The notes under the pieces were generated by a model. The model was given only the letters and a program-made list of their open reading frames with translations. It did not search any database and was not told the origin of the DNA. A program made the position numbers and the translations under genes. DNA of 64,000 bases from Asanoa iriomotensis (GTDB taxonomy: Bacteria > Actinomycetota > Actinomycetes > Mycobacteriales > Micromonosporaceae), in the NCBI RefSeq assembly GCF_016862515.1, contig NZ_BONC01000029.1:36118-100117 (forward strand), written 5' to 3'. Of this stretch, positions 36,501 through 45,342 are shown piece by piece (position 1 is the first letter of the stretch; each line of letters starts with the position of its first letter).

Positions 36501-37137
36501 TTGCGGCAACGTCGTGCGTGGCGGGGTTGCGGCAACCGTGCGGGGTTGCGGCAACGTCGTGTGTGCCGGGTTGCGGCGACCGTGCGGGGGTTGCGGCAAC
36601 GTGGGGCGTAGCGCGGTTGCGGCGGCGGGCGGGTTGCGGCAACGCGTGCGGGGTTGCGGCAGCGTGGGCGTTGCCGCGACTGTGCGTGGGGGTTGCGGCA
36701 ACGTCGGGCCGTGCGGGTTGCGGCAACGCCGGGCGTGGCGGGGTTGCGGCAACCGTGCGGGGTTGCGGCAACGTGAGGCGTAGAGCGGTTGCGACAACGG
36801 CGGCTGGGGTTGCGGCAACGTCGGGTCGTGCGGGTTGCGGCAACGCCGGGCGTGGCGGGGGTTGCGGCAACCGTGTGGGGTTGCGGCAACGTGGGGAGTA
36901 GAGCGGTTGCGACGACGATGGCTGGGGGTTGCGGCAACGTCGGGCCGTGCGGTTGCGGCAGCGCCGGGCGTGGCAGGGTTGCGGCAACGTCGGGCCGTGC
37001 GGGTTGCGGCAGCGCCGGGCGTGGCGGGGTTGTGTCAACCGTGCAGGGTTTCCGCGCCGCAAACGTGGCGTTGCGGAGTTGCGGCGAAGGTGGGGTGGGG
37101 TTGCGGCAACGTCGGGACTGGCTGGGGTTGCGGCAAC
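36501..37137. repeat. Array of TTGCGGCAAC palindromic repeats
   Basis: About 16 exact copies of TTGCGGCAAC and roughly eight one- or two-base variants lie within 640 bases, spaced about 18-50 bases. Each forms GTTGC-G-GCAAC, a 5-bp inverted repeat. A higher-order unit of about 116-120 bp is visible, with copies near 36692, 36808 and 36928 that begin GTTGCGGCAACGTCGGG. Peptides read through it on either strand are simple repeats and not genes. The array fills the tilS-to-regulator gap. Confidence 0.9.
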
Positions 37138-37203
37138 CCGTTTGAGGACGACTCGGCGGCGCCACAGGGCGCCGTAGAAAATGTGCCTGGCCAAGCGCGG
37201 GCC

Positions 37204-37267
37204 TGGCAGCGACGCGGAGCGAGCGGTGTCCGGCGGGAGCGACGGTCGTGCCCACCGCGAACCCGGG
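37204..37267 (+). repeat. Dispersed 65-bp repeat, copy 2
   Basis: Begins TGGCAGCGACGCGGAGCGAG, contains GCGGGAGCGACGGTCGTG and ends CCCGGG. It overlaps the point where the GlxA-type regulator gene ends (stop at 37273) by only a few bases of spacing, so it sits right at that gene's 3' end. Confidence 0.82.
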
Positions 37268-37272
37268 ACCGC

Positions 37273-38220
37273 CTATTTCCGGAATGTCGACCGATAGGCG
37301 TACGGCGTCGCGCCCACCCGCCGGCTGAAGTGGTGCCGCAACGTTGCCGCATCGCCGAAGCCGCTCTTGTCCGCGACCGCCTCCACCGCCAGCTCCGTCT
37401 CCTCCAGCAGGCGGCGCGCGAGCAGCACCCGCTGCCCGGTCAGCCAGTCGTGCGGTGTCGTGCCGGTCTCCGCGCGGAAGCGGCGGGCGAACGTGCGCGG
37501 CGCCATGTGCGCGCGGGCGGCCAGATCGTCGACGGTGATCGGCCGGTCGAGGTTGGTGATCAGCCAGGTGAGCAGCGGCTCCAGCGTCGGTGCGTCGGGC
37601 GTGGCCGCGATCGGGGCCTCGATGTACTGCGCCTGGCCGCCGTCGCGGTGTGGTGGGACGACCATGCGGCGGGCCAGTTTCGTGGCGATCTCCGAGCCGT
37701 GCTGCTGGCGCACCAGGTGCAGGCAGGCGTCGATGCCCGCCGCCGTCCCGGCGCTGGTCAGCAGGTTGCCGTCGTGCACGTAGAGGTTGTTGCAGGCGAC
37801 CTTGGCGCGCGGGAAGCGGGCCTGCAGGGCGTCGGCGTAGCGCCAGTGCGTCGTGCACTCGCGGTCGTCGAGCAGGCCGGCCTCGCCGAGCACGAACGCG
37901 CCGGAGCAGACGCTGAAAATCTGCGCGCCGCGGGCGTCGGCGCGGCGCAGCGCCGCCAGCACCTCCGGCGGGACGCGCGAGCCGTCCTTGTGCGCAGGGA
38001 CCGCCACCAGGTCGGCGTCCTCGAGCGGCGTGAGGTCGGCGCCCGGCATCAGGGTGAAGCCGTTCTGGGCGCGCACCGGTGCGCCGTCGGGTGAGCAGAC
38101 GTCGAACCGGTAGCCGGGGAAACCGTCGGCCGTCCGGTCGGTGCCGAACACCTCGCAGAGCACGCCCAGCTCGAAGGCGGCGACCCCGTCCATGACCACG
38201 ACCGCGACGTTACGAAGCAT
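37273..38220 (-). CDS. GlxA-type AraC-family regulator with DJ-1/PfpI domain
   Basis: A 315-residue protein from ATG 38220. Residues 1-190 form a DJ-1/PfpI-like amidotransferase fold (VAVVVMDGVAAFELGVLCEV, IFSVCSGAFVLGEAGLLDD with the nucleophile-elbow Cys). Residues 215-312 carry two HTH motifs of the AraC class (ITVDDLAARAHMAPRTFARRF and AVEAVADKSGFGDAATLRHHF, in part). These regulators usually activate nearby or distant catabolic or stress genes; the ligand is unknown. It interrupts the tilS-hpt gene pair and is read against both, suggesting a later insertion. Confidence 0.9.
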   Translation of the reverse strand: MLRNVAVVVMDGVAAFELGVLCEVFGTDRTADGFPGYRFDVCSPDGAPVRAQNGFTLMPGADLTPLEDADLVAVPAHKDGSRVPPEVLAALRRADARGAQIFSVCSGAFVLGEAGLLDDRECTTHWRYADALQARFPRAKVACNNLYVHDGNLLTSAGTAAGIDACLHLVRQQHGSEIATKLARRMVVPPHRDGGQAQYIEAPIAATPDAPTLEPLLTWLITNLDRPITVDDLAARAHMAPRTFARRFRAETGTTPHDWLTGQRVLLARRLLEETELAVEAVADKSGFGDAATLRHHFSRRVGATPYAYRSTFRK

Positions 38221-38373
38221 GCTCGTGAGCCTAGCGGAAGAGTGGCAGGATTTCGACGGTGTATGGCATCTCTGCCACTGTCCGCATGTCCGGTGCTGGC
38301 GCAGACTTATCTATGTCAAGCCCGGTGCGCGCCGGCGGTCCTCGAAAGCCCAACACAACCAAGGGGCACCGCC

Positions 38374-38508
38374 ATGTTTCTCGTCCTTTTTGTCGCCTTT
38401 CTTCTCCTCCTCGCGCTGGCCTCGGCCTTCGGCGTCACTGCCGACTCCCACGACTCGGCCGACTGGAAGCCATCACGCGGTGGGTTCCGAGAACCACAGA
38501 CCTACTGA
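38374..38508 (+). CDS. 44-residue membrane microprotein
   Basis: ATG 38374 follows AAGGGG at a distance of about 10 bases. The product starts MFLVLFVAFLLLLALASAF, one membrane helix, and ends with a short polar tail (TADSHDSADWKPSRGGF). I recall similar short proteins in related actinomycetes from the same hpt-upstream position, but no function. The clear ribosome site and codon pattern support it, though a gene this short stays uncertain. Confidence 0.6.
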   Translation: MFLVLFVAFLLLLALASAFGVTADSHDSADWKPSRGGFREPQTY

Positions 38509-38605
38509 TCTTGATCGGTGGCCGCCCGGTAGCACTGGGTGGCCACCTCTTCTTCCTTGTGGGTCGGCCACCGGGGCGTAACCCGCGTGGGGCAGGCTTA
38601 AGGGC

Positions 38606-39187
38606 ATGACCGACGGCTCCGGGTCCTGGTACGACGCCGACATCGATCACGTGATCATCACCGAGGAGGAGATCCGCGAGAAGACCGCGGCCCTCGCCAA
38701 GCAGGTGGCCAGCGACTACGCGACCGTCCAGGACGGGCTGTTGCTGGTCTGCGTGCTCAAGGGCGCAGTGATGTTCGTCGCCGACTTCGCCCGCGCGCTG
38801 GGCCGCCACGGTCCGCCGGTGGAGCTGGAGTTCATGGCGGTTTCCTCGTACGGCCAGGGCACGACCTCTTCCGGGGTCGTCCGGATCCTCAAGGACCTCG
38901 ACCGGGACATCGCCGGCCGCCACGTGGTCGTCGTCGAGGACATCGTCGATTCCGGGCTGACCCTCTCCTGGCTGCTGAAATACCTCGAGTCGCGGGCCGC
39001 GGCGAGCGTCGAGGTGGTCGCTCTGTTCCGCAAGCCCGACGCGATCAAGGTCCACGTCCCGGTGAAGTACGTCGGTTTCGACATCCCGAGCGAGTTCGTG
39101 GTCGGATACGGGCTCGACTTCAGCGAGCGCTACCGCGAACTGCCCTATGTCGGGGTCCTCAAGCCCGAGGTCTACGCCCGAGTCTGA
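38606..39187 (+). CDS. hpt: Hypoxanthine phosphoribosyltransferase
   Basis: A 193-residue type I phosphoribosyltransferase from ATG 38606. It has the PRPP loop [18 protein letters not shown] (about 110), the flexible-loop region [11 protein letters not shown] and the C-terminal purine-contacting [20 protein letters not shown]. It salvages hypoxanthine, and probably guanine, to nucleotides. It directly precedes ftsH, a conserved bacterial pair (tilS-hpt-ftsH). Confidence 0.95.
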   Translation: MTDGSGSWYDADIDHVIITEEEIREKTAALAKQVASDYATVQDGLLLVCVLKGAVMFVADFARALGRHGPPVELEFMAVSSYGQGTTSSGVVRILKDLDRDIAGRHVVVVEDIVDSGLTLSWLLKYLESRAAASVEVVALFRKPDAIKVHVPVKYVGFDIPSEFVVGYGLDFSERYRELPYVGVLKPEVYARV

Positions 39188-39432
39188 GGATCTCCTCAAG
39201 TTCGTACAGCGGACTTACAGCATCCCCGGCTACCGTATGTGCTAGCGCGGGGCTCAGTCGTTTGCGTCTCGCGCTCGGGGTGTACCTTCGAATGACCGTG
39301 GCGCACCGGCGGCGCGGGTCGCGTCCTTCCCGAAAAGGGCAGTTCGCGGCGGGCCGACACCCCGGAAACACGAGTCCGCACGGTCATAACGTCGATCAGG
39401 AGGATGCGGGCGGTTCGCCGCTCGACAACAGT

Positions 39433-41472
39433 ATGGAACGTACGCGTTTCTTCCGCCGACCGGTGGTCTGGATCATCCTTGTGATCGCCGGCGCAATCGC
39501 GCTCAGCTCCCTGTTCACCGGCGGGCCGAGCTATCACCGGGTGGACACCAGCGTCGCCCTCCAGCAGCTCAACAACGGGGCTCCGAACAGCATCCAAGAG
39601 GTCACGTTCCAAGACAAGGAGCAGACCCTCCGGATCAACCTCGCCCAGCCCCAGAAGTTCGGCGACACGGAGACCAACCGGATCGAGGCGCAGTTCCCGG
39701 CCGAGGTCGGCGCCCAGATCTGGAACGACGTCCAGAACGCCAAGACGGCCGACCGGATCAGCGGTGACATCGACACCCAGGTCTCCGGCGACAACGTGCT
39801 GCTGAGCCTCCTGGTCAACCTGCTGCCGATCGTGCTGCTCGTGGTGCTGCTGTTGTTCTTCATGTCGCAGATGCAGGGCGGCGGCTCGCGCGTCCTCAAC
39901 TTCGGCAAGTCCAAGGCCAAGATGATCACCAAGGACACGCCGAAGACGACGTTCGCGGACGTCGCCGGCGCGGACGAGGCGGTCGAAGAGCTCCGCGAGA
40001 TCAAGGACTTCCTGCAGAACCCGGCCAAGTACCAGGCGCTCGGCGCCAAGATCCCGAAGGGCGTGCTGCTCTTCGGCCAGCCGGGCACCGGCAAGACCCT
40101 GCTCGCCCGCGCGGTCGCCGGCGAGGCCGGCGTGCCGTTCTACTCGATCTCGGGTTCCGACTTCGTCGAGATGTTCGTCGGTGTCGGTGCGAGCCGGGTC
40201 CGCGACCTGTTCGAGCAGGCCAAGGCCAACGCGCCCGCCATCGTGTTCGTCGACGAGATCGACGCCGTCGGCCGCCACCGCGGCGCCGGCATGGGCGGCG
40301 GCCACGACGAGCGCGAGCAGACGCTCAACCAGCTGCTCGTCGAGATGGACGGCTTCGACACCAAGGGCGGGGTCATCCTGATCGCGGCCACCAACCGGCC
40401 CGACATCCTCGACCCGGCGCTGCTGCGCCCCGGCCGTTTCGACCGGCAGATCGCCGTCGACACCCCCGACATGGACGGTCGCAAGGCCATCCTGCGGGTG
40501 CACGCCAAGGGCAAGCCGTTCGCGCCCGACGTCGACCTCGACGCGGTCGCCCGGCGCACGCCCGGCTTCAGCGGTGCCGACCTGGCCAACGTGATCAACG
40601 AGTCCGCGCTGCTGACCGCCCGGCACGACAAGCGGGCGATCACCAACGACAACCTCGAGGAGTCCATCGACCGCGTGGTGGCCGGCCCCCAGCGCCGCAC
40701 CCGGGTGATGAGCGACCACGAGAAGAAGATCACTGCCTACCACGAGGGTGGCCACGCGCTGGTCGCCTGGGCGCTGCCGCACTCCGCGCCGGTGCACAAG
40801 GTGACGATCCTGCCGCGCTCGCGCTCGCTGGGTCACACGCTGGTGCTGCCGACGGAGGACAAGTACACCCAGACCCGCGCGGAGATGGTCGACACCCTGG
40901 CCTACGCCCTCGGCGGCCGCGCGGCTGAGGAGCTCGTCTTCCACGAGCCGACCACCGGTGCGGGCGACGACATCAAGAAGGCGACGTCGCTGGCCCGGGC
41001 CATGGTCACGCAGTACGGCATGTCGTCGAAGCTCGGCGCCGTCAAGTACGGCACCAGCGGCGACGAGCCGTTCCTGGGCCGCACGATGGGCCACGAGCGC
41101 GACTACTCCGACGCGGTCGCGGCCGAGATCGACGGCGAGGTCCGCTCGCTGATCGAGCTGGCCCACGACGAGGCCTGGGAGATCCTGGTCGAATACCGGG
41201 ACGTCCTCGACAACCTGGTGCTGGAGTTGATCGAGAAGGAGACCATCTCGACCGCCGACATGGCGCGGATCGCCGCGCGCGTGGTCAAGCGGCCGCCGAT
41301 GGCCCCCTACAACGGCTTCGGCAAGCGCCGCCCGTCGACCGAGCCGCCCGTGCTCACCCCGGCGGAGCGCGAGGCGCTCAAGGTCCAGGCCGAGGCCGAC
41401 GGCGCCGAGGCCCGAGTGGGCGGCGGCAACGGCGGCGGCAACCCGCACTCCAACTCGGACGGCTCACACTGA
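39433..41472 (+). CDS. ftsH: ATP-dependent zinc metalloprotease FtsH
   Basis: About 679 residues from ATG 39433. Two membrane helices (about 10-30 and 118-140) flank a periplasmic domain. The AAA domain has Walker A GQPGTGKT (about 214), Walker B IVFVDEID, the second region of homology [20 protein letters not shown] and an Arg finger. The peptidase has HEGGH (about 436) and a distal Asp in [11 protein letters not shown] Gly/Asn-rich tail follows. It degrades membrane and regulatory proteins. Starts further upstream (39262, 39292) would add an unusual basic leader and are less likely. Confidence 0.95.
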   Translation: MERTRFFRRPVVWIILVIAGAIALSSLFTGGPSYHRVDTSVALQQLNNGAPNSIQEVTFQDKEQTLRINLAQPQKFGDTETNRIEAQFPAEVGAQIWNDVQNAKTADRISGDIDTQVSGDNVLLSLLVNLLPIVLLVVLLLFFMSQMQGGGSRVLNFGKSKAKMITKDTPKTTFADVAGADEAVEELREIKDFLQNPAKYQALGAKIPKGVLLFGQPGTGKTLLARAVAGEAGVPFYSISGSDFVEMFVGVGASRVRDLFEQAKANAPAIVFVDEIDAVGRHRGAGMGGGHDEREQTLNQLLVEMDGFDTKGGVILIAATNRPDILDPALLRPGRFDRQIAVDTPDMDGRKAILRVHAKGKPFAPDVDLDAVARRTPGFSGADLANVINESALLTARHDKRAITNDNLEESIDRVVAGPQRRTRVMSDHEKKITAYHEGGHALVAWALPHSAPVHKVTILPRSRSLGHTLVLPTEDKYTQTRAEMVDTLAYALGGRAAEELVFHEPTTGAGDDIKKATSLARAMVTQYGMSSKLGAVKYGTSGDEPFLGRTMGHERDYSDAVAAEIDGEVRSLIELAHDEAWEILVEYRDVLDNLVLELIEKETISTADMARIAARVVKRPPMAPYNGFGKRRPSTEPPVLTPAEREALKVQAEADGAEARVGGGNGGGNPHSNSDGSH

Positions 41473-41534
41473 CCAGCATCGACTACGAAGCCGACGGCGA
41501 GGTAGAGGAACTCGACTACCTCGCCGCCCGGCTC

Positions 41535-42134
41535 GTGGATGGCAAGCTGGCCGGCCGCCCCGTCGAGGACGCGGTCGACCTGGGCCGCATCGAAAAGGCG
41601 GTCCGCGAGATCCTGATCGCGATCGGCGAGGACCCGGACCGCGAGGGCCTGGCCAAGACCCCGCTGCGGGTCGCCCGGGCGTATGCGGAACTCTTCGCGG
41701 GCCTGCGCGTAGACCCGGCCCAGGTGCTCAACACGACCTTCGACGCGTCGCACGAGGAACTGGTCCTGGTCCGCGACATCGAGGTCATGAGCGTCTGCGA
41801 ACACCACCTGCTCCCGTTCAAGGGCGTGGCCCACATCGGCTACATCCCGGGCCCCAACGGCCGCATCACGGGCTTGTCGAAACTGGCCCGCCTGGTGGAG
41901 ATCTACGCCCGCCGCCCCCAGGTCCAGGAACGCCTGACAACACAGATCGCCGACCTCCTGATGACCAAGCTGGAGCCCCGCGGCGTCATCGCGGTCCTGG
42001 AGTGCGAACACCTCTGCATGGCGATGCGCGGCATCCAGAAGGACGGCTCGAAAACAGTCACATCCGCGGTCCGCGGCATCTTCCAAAGCGACGCGAAGAG
42101 CCGCAGCGAAGCCATGGCTCTCATCATCGGCTGA
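41535..42134 (+). CDS. folE: GTP cyclohydrolase I
   Basis: A 199-residue enzyme from GTG 41535, opening folate synthesis by converting GTP to dihydroneopterin triphosphate. Motifs include [18 protein letters not shown], the zinc-site Cys and His in [10 protein letters not shown] (about 100), the second zinc Cys in [16 protein letters not shown] and the C-terminal [11 protein letters not shown]. The frame stays open and protein-like back to a CTG at 41469 that overlaps the ftsH stop, so initiation could be further upstream. It normally leads into folP; here it is followed by repeats. Confidence 0.94.
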   Translation: MDGKLAGRPVEDAVDLGRIEKAVREILIAIGEDPDREGLAKTPLRVARAYAELFAGLRVDPAQVLNTTFDASHEELVLVRDIEVMSVCEHHLLPFKGVAHIGYIPGPNGRITGLSKLARLVEIYARRPQVQERLTTQIADLLMTKLEPRGVIAVLECEHLCMAMRGIQKDGSKTVTSAVRGIFQSDAKSRSEAMALIIG

Positions 42135-42161
42135 CGCTTTTCAATCAAGAACGTCTCTGCT

Positions 42162-42222
42162 CGGGCCCGTCGTGGGCGCGTCCGTTGCTCCCGCCAGCCA
42201 CCGCTCGCTCCGCGTCGCTGCC
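42162..42222 (-). repeat. Dispersed 65-bp repeat, copy 4 (minus strand)
   Basis: Read on the minus strand it begins TGGCAGCGACGCGGAGCGAG and continues GCGGTGGCTGGCGGGAGC, close to the copy at 37204. Its right part merges into the 94-bp tandem repeat, so the tandem array seems to have grown from a copy of the dispersed element. Confidence 0.72.
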
Positions 42223-42530
42223 AGGTCCGCAGGGGTTTCTTTGATCATTGGCGCAACGCGGGTGGGCGGTTCGCTGCCCGTCGTGGGCGCAACTATCGCT
42301 CCTGCGCGTCGCCGCCAGGTCCGCGGGGGTTTCTTCGATCATTGGCGCAACGCGGGTGGGTGGCGCGCTGCCCGTCGTGGGCGCAACTATCGCTCCCGCG
42401 CGTCGCTGCCAGGTCCGCGGTGGTTTCTTCGATCATTGGCGCAACGCGGGTAGGTGGCTCGCCGTCCGCCGTGGGCGCGAGACTGTCGCGCACACGCGTC
42501 GGTGCCAAGTCCGCGGCTTTCATGATTGGC
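42169..42530. repeat. 94-bp tandem repeats downstream of folE
   Basis: Units start at 42169 (112 bp), 42281, 42375 and 42469 (degenerate) with (T/C)CGTGGGCGC. The two middle units are exactly 94 bp apart and share GTCGCGCAAC-like and GATCATTGGCGCAACGCGGG blocks. The first unit has an 18-bp extra block found in the dispersed repeat. No gene is credible here. Confidence 0.85.
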
Positions 42531-42953
42531 GTACGCGCCGATCGAGGCAGGCGGCGGCACGGCGTCGGCTGATTGCGCGGCTCCCCGCGGTCGATGCCGA
42601 CCGCGCGCCGAGGCCACACAACGTGCGCAACGTCGGCGGTGGCTGTCGACCTTGAGATCGCCACTCGCACCCCGTCGGGATTCACACCTTCGGTGTGAAG
42701 AGTGGCCTTCCCTCCGGCACATACCTCCTCAACGCCCTCCTCCGGCGCCTCCGGGCCCCCGCTGACGGGCGCGCGACCGTCATCAGGAAAGCCCACCACG
42801 ATCTCCCGGAGCTAGCCCTCGTATGTCCGCGGGGTCAACGAGATCCGGCCGTGCCCGTCGGTTGGTTGATCGTCCCGCCAGGCGCCTAGCCGGGGGCTCG
42901 CGCCTTCGTTGCGTTTTCCGCCCGTCGAAGCTCGCCCACCCCCTCTTCGTGGG
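42531..42953. other. Stretch with no convincing gene between repeats and the eamA terminator
   Basis: A minus-strand frame from 42799 has a partly protein-like N-terminus (VEEVCAGGKATLHTEG, then NPDGVRVAISRST) but runs into the tandem repeats, lacks a ribosome site and shows weak codon bias. It may be the remnant of a gene broken when the repeats expanded. Nothing else is visible. Confidence 0.45.
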
Positions 42954-43021
42954 CTTTGCTCTGCTTCCAGTTACGCACCACCCGCGGCGAGGGGTGGTGC
43001 GTGCGTGGAAGCAGAGCAAAG
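42954..43021. terminator. Long two-part hairpin after the DMT exporter gene
   Basis: CTTTGCTCTGCTTCCA (42954-42969) pairs perfectly with 43006-43021, and inside it CGCACCACCC (42974-42983) pairs with GGGTGGTGCG (42992-43001). The 4-base internal bubble separates the two stems. It starts five bases after the stop of the minus-strand gene ending at 43027, so it should act as its terminator. Confidence 0.8.
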
Positions 43022-43026
43022 CGTCG

Positions 43027-44004
43027 TCAGCTCAGGTGGGTTGGCGCGAGGGTTCTCTCGGTGTGTGGGGTCGGTTGGTTCGAGGAGGTTCGGCGTTCCG
43101 TGCGGGTCAGGGCCAGGACGGCGGCCGTCAGGACGACGGAGCCCGCCGCCGCGGTCGGGGTCAGGTGTTCGTCCAGCCAGAGCACCGCTATGACCGTCGC
43201 GGTGAGCGGTTCGATCAGGGCGATCACAGAGGCCGTGGTCGCGCGGACCGTGGAGAGGCCCGCGAAGAACAGGGTGTAGGCCAGCGCGGTCGGCACCAGG
43301 GCCAGGTAGGCGAGGAGCCCCGCGGTCGTCGTCAGGTGGCCCGTCGCCGGCAGGGGGCCTTCGACGAGGGCCAGCGGGAGCAGGCAGACCAGGCCGACGG
43401 TGAAGCCGCCGAGGGTGGTCGGGGTCGGGCGGCCGTCGTGACCCAGTTTGCGGGTCAGCAGGGTGACGACCGCGTAGCCCGCAGCCGACAGCAGGGCGCA
43501 GGCCAGGCCGAGGGTCGGCGCCGGGCCGGTGGTCGCTCCTCCGCCGCCGACCAGCAGCGTCAGGCCGAGCAGGGCCAGTCCGACGGTGGTCGCGCCGGAT
43601 CGGCCCAGGCGTTCGCCCATCGTGGCGCGGGCGCCCAGGGCGATCAGGACCGGGCCCGCGCCCAGCGTCACCACCGTCGCGACGGCGAGGCCCGCGTAGG
43701 CGACGGCGGCGAAGTACGCCGTCTGGTAGACCGCCAAGCCCGCGCCCGTGATCACCACGTGGTGCCAGCGGGCGCGCCGCGGTGCGGTCCGGCGGCGGGT
43801 GAGTAGGTGCGCAACGCCGAGGAGCAGGACTCCGCCGGCGAAGCGCCAGAACGAGACAGCGAGCGGGCCGAGGCCCGTGGTCGCGTAGAGGACGGCGGCT
43901 ACGGCACCGCCCGTGCCCCAGGCCACCGCGGCCAGGAGGATGTAGAGAATTCCCCGCCCGACGGGCAGGGTCGTGTTCGAACGCATGGATGGTCTCCGTG
44001 TCAT
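43027..44004 (-). CDS. EamA/DMT-family transporter
   Basis: Up to 325 residues; ATG 43986 ([12 protein letters not shown]) is an alternative to 44004. Ten hydrophobic helices in two EamA repeats (about 18-155 and 165-300) fit the drug/metabolite exporter family. The second half contains the conserved [20 protein letters not shown] element. Such transporters export amino acids, nucleobases or drugs; the cargo is not predictable. It is the first gene to the right of the repeats after folE, with a hairpin at its 3' end. Confidence 0.87.
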   Translation of the reverse strand: MTRRPSMRSNTTLPVGRGILYILLAAVAWGTGGAVAAVLYATTGLGPLAVSFWRFAGGVLLLGVAHLLTRRRTAPRRARWHHVVITGAGLAVYQTAYFAAVAYAGLAVATVVTLGAGPVLIALGARATMGERLGRSGATTVGLALLGLTLLVGGGGATTGPAPTLGLACALLSAAGYAVVTLLTRKLGHDGRPTPTTLGGFTVGLVCLLPLALVEGPLPATGHLTTTAGLLAYLALVPTALAYTLFFAGLSTVRATTASVIALIEPLTATVIAVLWLDEHLTPTAAAGSVVLTAAVLALTRTERRTSSNQPTPHTERTLAPTHLS

Positions 44005-44170
44005 CGCCGCCCGGGCGCCACTCGACGACCCGGGCTCGGGAAATCGGGCGAGCCGGGTCAGCTAGCGATGTGCGCTAGCGAGTGGCGGGTGGCGAATTCA
44101 CGAAGAGTGGCACGCCGGGACCATACCGCGACGATCCGCCGCGGTCAGCTTGGTTTGTGTGCCGCGGACC

Positions 44171-44235
44171 TGGCAGCGCAGCGCAGCGGAGCGGTGTCCG
44201 GCGGGAGCGACGGTCCGGACCACCGCGGACCCGGG
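44171..44235 (+). repeat. Dispersed 65-bp repeat, copy 3
   Basis: Begins TGGCAGCGCAGCGCAGCGGA and shares GCGGTGTCCGGCGGGAGCGA and the CCGCGGACCCGGG end with the other copies. It lies between the DMT exporter start and the small helical protein gene. Confidence 0.78.
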
Positions 44236-44284
44236 CAAAGCCGCTCGTGTGGGTCTTGTCTGGCGGTCAAGTTGCTCGGCGGGC

Positions 44285-44545
44285 CTAGACCATGCTGCGG
44301 AAGTTGTCGGCCGAGCTCATCGCGGTCGCGGCCAGCGACTGGGCCTCGTCGAGGCGGGCGCGGGCCTGTTCGAGGCTGGCGATCGCGTCCACGATGGACG
44401 GATGAGCGGAACCGATCGCGGTGAACCGCAGGCGGGTCAGCGCCTCGTCGAACGAGTCCGCGACACCGCGCAGGGTCTGCAGGGCGCGTTGGGTCTGCTC
44501 GACCGACGCGGCGACGCTGAGCTTGACCTCTTCGACGTTCGGCAC
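44285..44545 (-). CDS. Small helical protein, possible secretion-module partner
   Basis: An 86-residue protein from GTG 44545. It is almost entirely alpha-helical (LSVAASVEQTQRALQTLRGV, then IASLEQARARLDEAQSLAAT) with a short break near HPS, giving the size and helical-hairpin shape of WXG100 proteins. It lacks the WxG motif and a C-terminal YxxxD/E signal. It lies 11 bases after the membrane-protein gene, which itself overlaps the EccC-like ATPase gene, so all three are probably co-expressed. A role as substrate or adaptor is inference only. Confidence 0.6.
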   Translation of the reverse strand: MPNVEEVKLSVAASVEQTQRALQTLRGVADSFDEALTRLRFTAIGSAHPSIVDAIASLEQARARLDEAQSLAATAMSSADNFRSMV

Positions 44546-44556
44546 GGCGCTACCGC

Positions 44557-45342
44557 CTATCCGGTGACGGCCAGGACCGCCTGGCCGATGAGCAGGATCA
44601 GGACTGGTGCGAAGCAGACCGCGGCGCCGAGCGGCAGGGTGCGGTCGACCTTGCCGCCGGCTGGGGCCGGGAACGCGGCGCCGATCGTGACCCAGGCGAA
44701 GCCGAGCGCGGCCAGCGGCAGCACCAGGCCGCAACCGAGCGAGTACTTCGACATCGCCGTGCCGCCTGCCGTGATCAACAGGGCGATCTGCACGGCCAGC
44801 ACCGCCGCCGCGAACGGGCCGTATACCAGCATGTTGCGCACCCAGGTGCGGAGCGGGCCGCGTGGAGCGGTGGTCGCGCGCAGGGCCGCGCCGGGCACGC
44901 CGAGCAGGGCGGCGTCGGCCCGGTCGGCGGTCGATCGGGCCTGGTGGAGGGCGGCCAGCGTGGCGGCGGGCCCGTCCGCGACCGCGCGGTTGGCCTGCTC
45001 GGCGTCCGCGGGCGTTGGGCGCAGATCCGCATCGGGTACGCCGGCCTCGCGCAGCCGGGCCTGTTGTGGCACGAGCCGGGCGCGCACCGCGGTCAGTTCC
45101 TCGCGGGCCGCGCGCACGGTCTGCGCCTGCTCGCCGGCGGCGGTGGCGGCTCCACGTCTGACCGCGTCCAGGCGTTGGGCGGCGGCGCAGTATTCCGCCC
45201 AGGCCGTGCCCGGGTCGGTGTCGTCGCGGTGGCGCCCGTGGCCGGTTTGCCCGTAGGTGGGCTGTTGCGGCAACGGTGGCATGACCGTTGCCTGGTCTGG
45301 CAACTGGTACGGGGTGCCGTTGGTCGGCTGCTCGGTCGTCAT
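44557..45342 (-). CDS. Membrane protein of the EccC-like module
   Basis: A 261-residue protein from ATG 45342. The N-terminal 45 residues are polar and Pro/Gln-rich, followed by a long predicted helix or coiled coil (about 48-150, Ala/Arg/Glu-rich). Three membrane helices lie at about 170-192, 200-220 and 238-258. No known domain is recognised. Its start overlaps the stop of the upstream ATPase gene by four bases (ATGA), so it is translationally coupled to it and may be its membrane partner. Confidence 0.68.
   Translation of the reverse strand: MTTEQPTNGTPYQLPDQATVMPPLPQQPTYGQTGHGRHRDDTDPGTAWAEYCAAAQRLDAVRRGAATAAGEQAQTVRAAREELTAVRARLVPQQARLREAGVPDADLRPTPADAEQANRAVADGPAATLAALHQARSTADRADAALLGVPGAALRATTAPRGPLRTWVRNMLVYGPFAAAVLAVQIALLITAGGTAMSKYSLGCGLVLPLAALGFAWVTIGAAFPAPAGGKVDRTLPLGAAVCFAPVLILLIGQAVLAVTG

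Noticed and set aside
36501..37137. CRISPR array
   Set aside because: Repeats are only about 10 bases, spacing is irregular, the between-repeat DNA is itself repetitive and no cas gene is present.
36501..37137. Chromosomal origin or DnaA-box cluster
   Set aside because: The repeat TTGCGGCAAC does not match DnaA boxes (TTGTCCACA type), and no dnaA, dnaN or gyr gene is near.
36392..37858. Long minus-strand frames over the TTGCGGCAAC array
   Set aside because: They encode simple RCRNPARLPQP-type repeats made by the DNA repeat, and they run antisense or off-frame into the GlxA-type regulator.
42293..42799. 168-residue minus-strand frame over the 94-bp repeats
   Set aside because: The C-terminal half is repeat-derived, the start lacks a ribosome site and codon bias is weak. 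At best it is a gene remnant.
44285..44545. Canonical WXG100 (EsxA/EsxB) protein
   Set aside because: Size and helices fit, but the WxG turn and the C-terminal secretion signal are missing, so only a looser description is given.
44150..45256. 368-residue plus-strand frame opposite the EccC-like module
   Set aside because: It begins in the dispersed repeat and runs antisense to coupled genes with start-stop overlaps; its composition is low-complexity.
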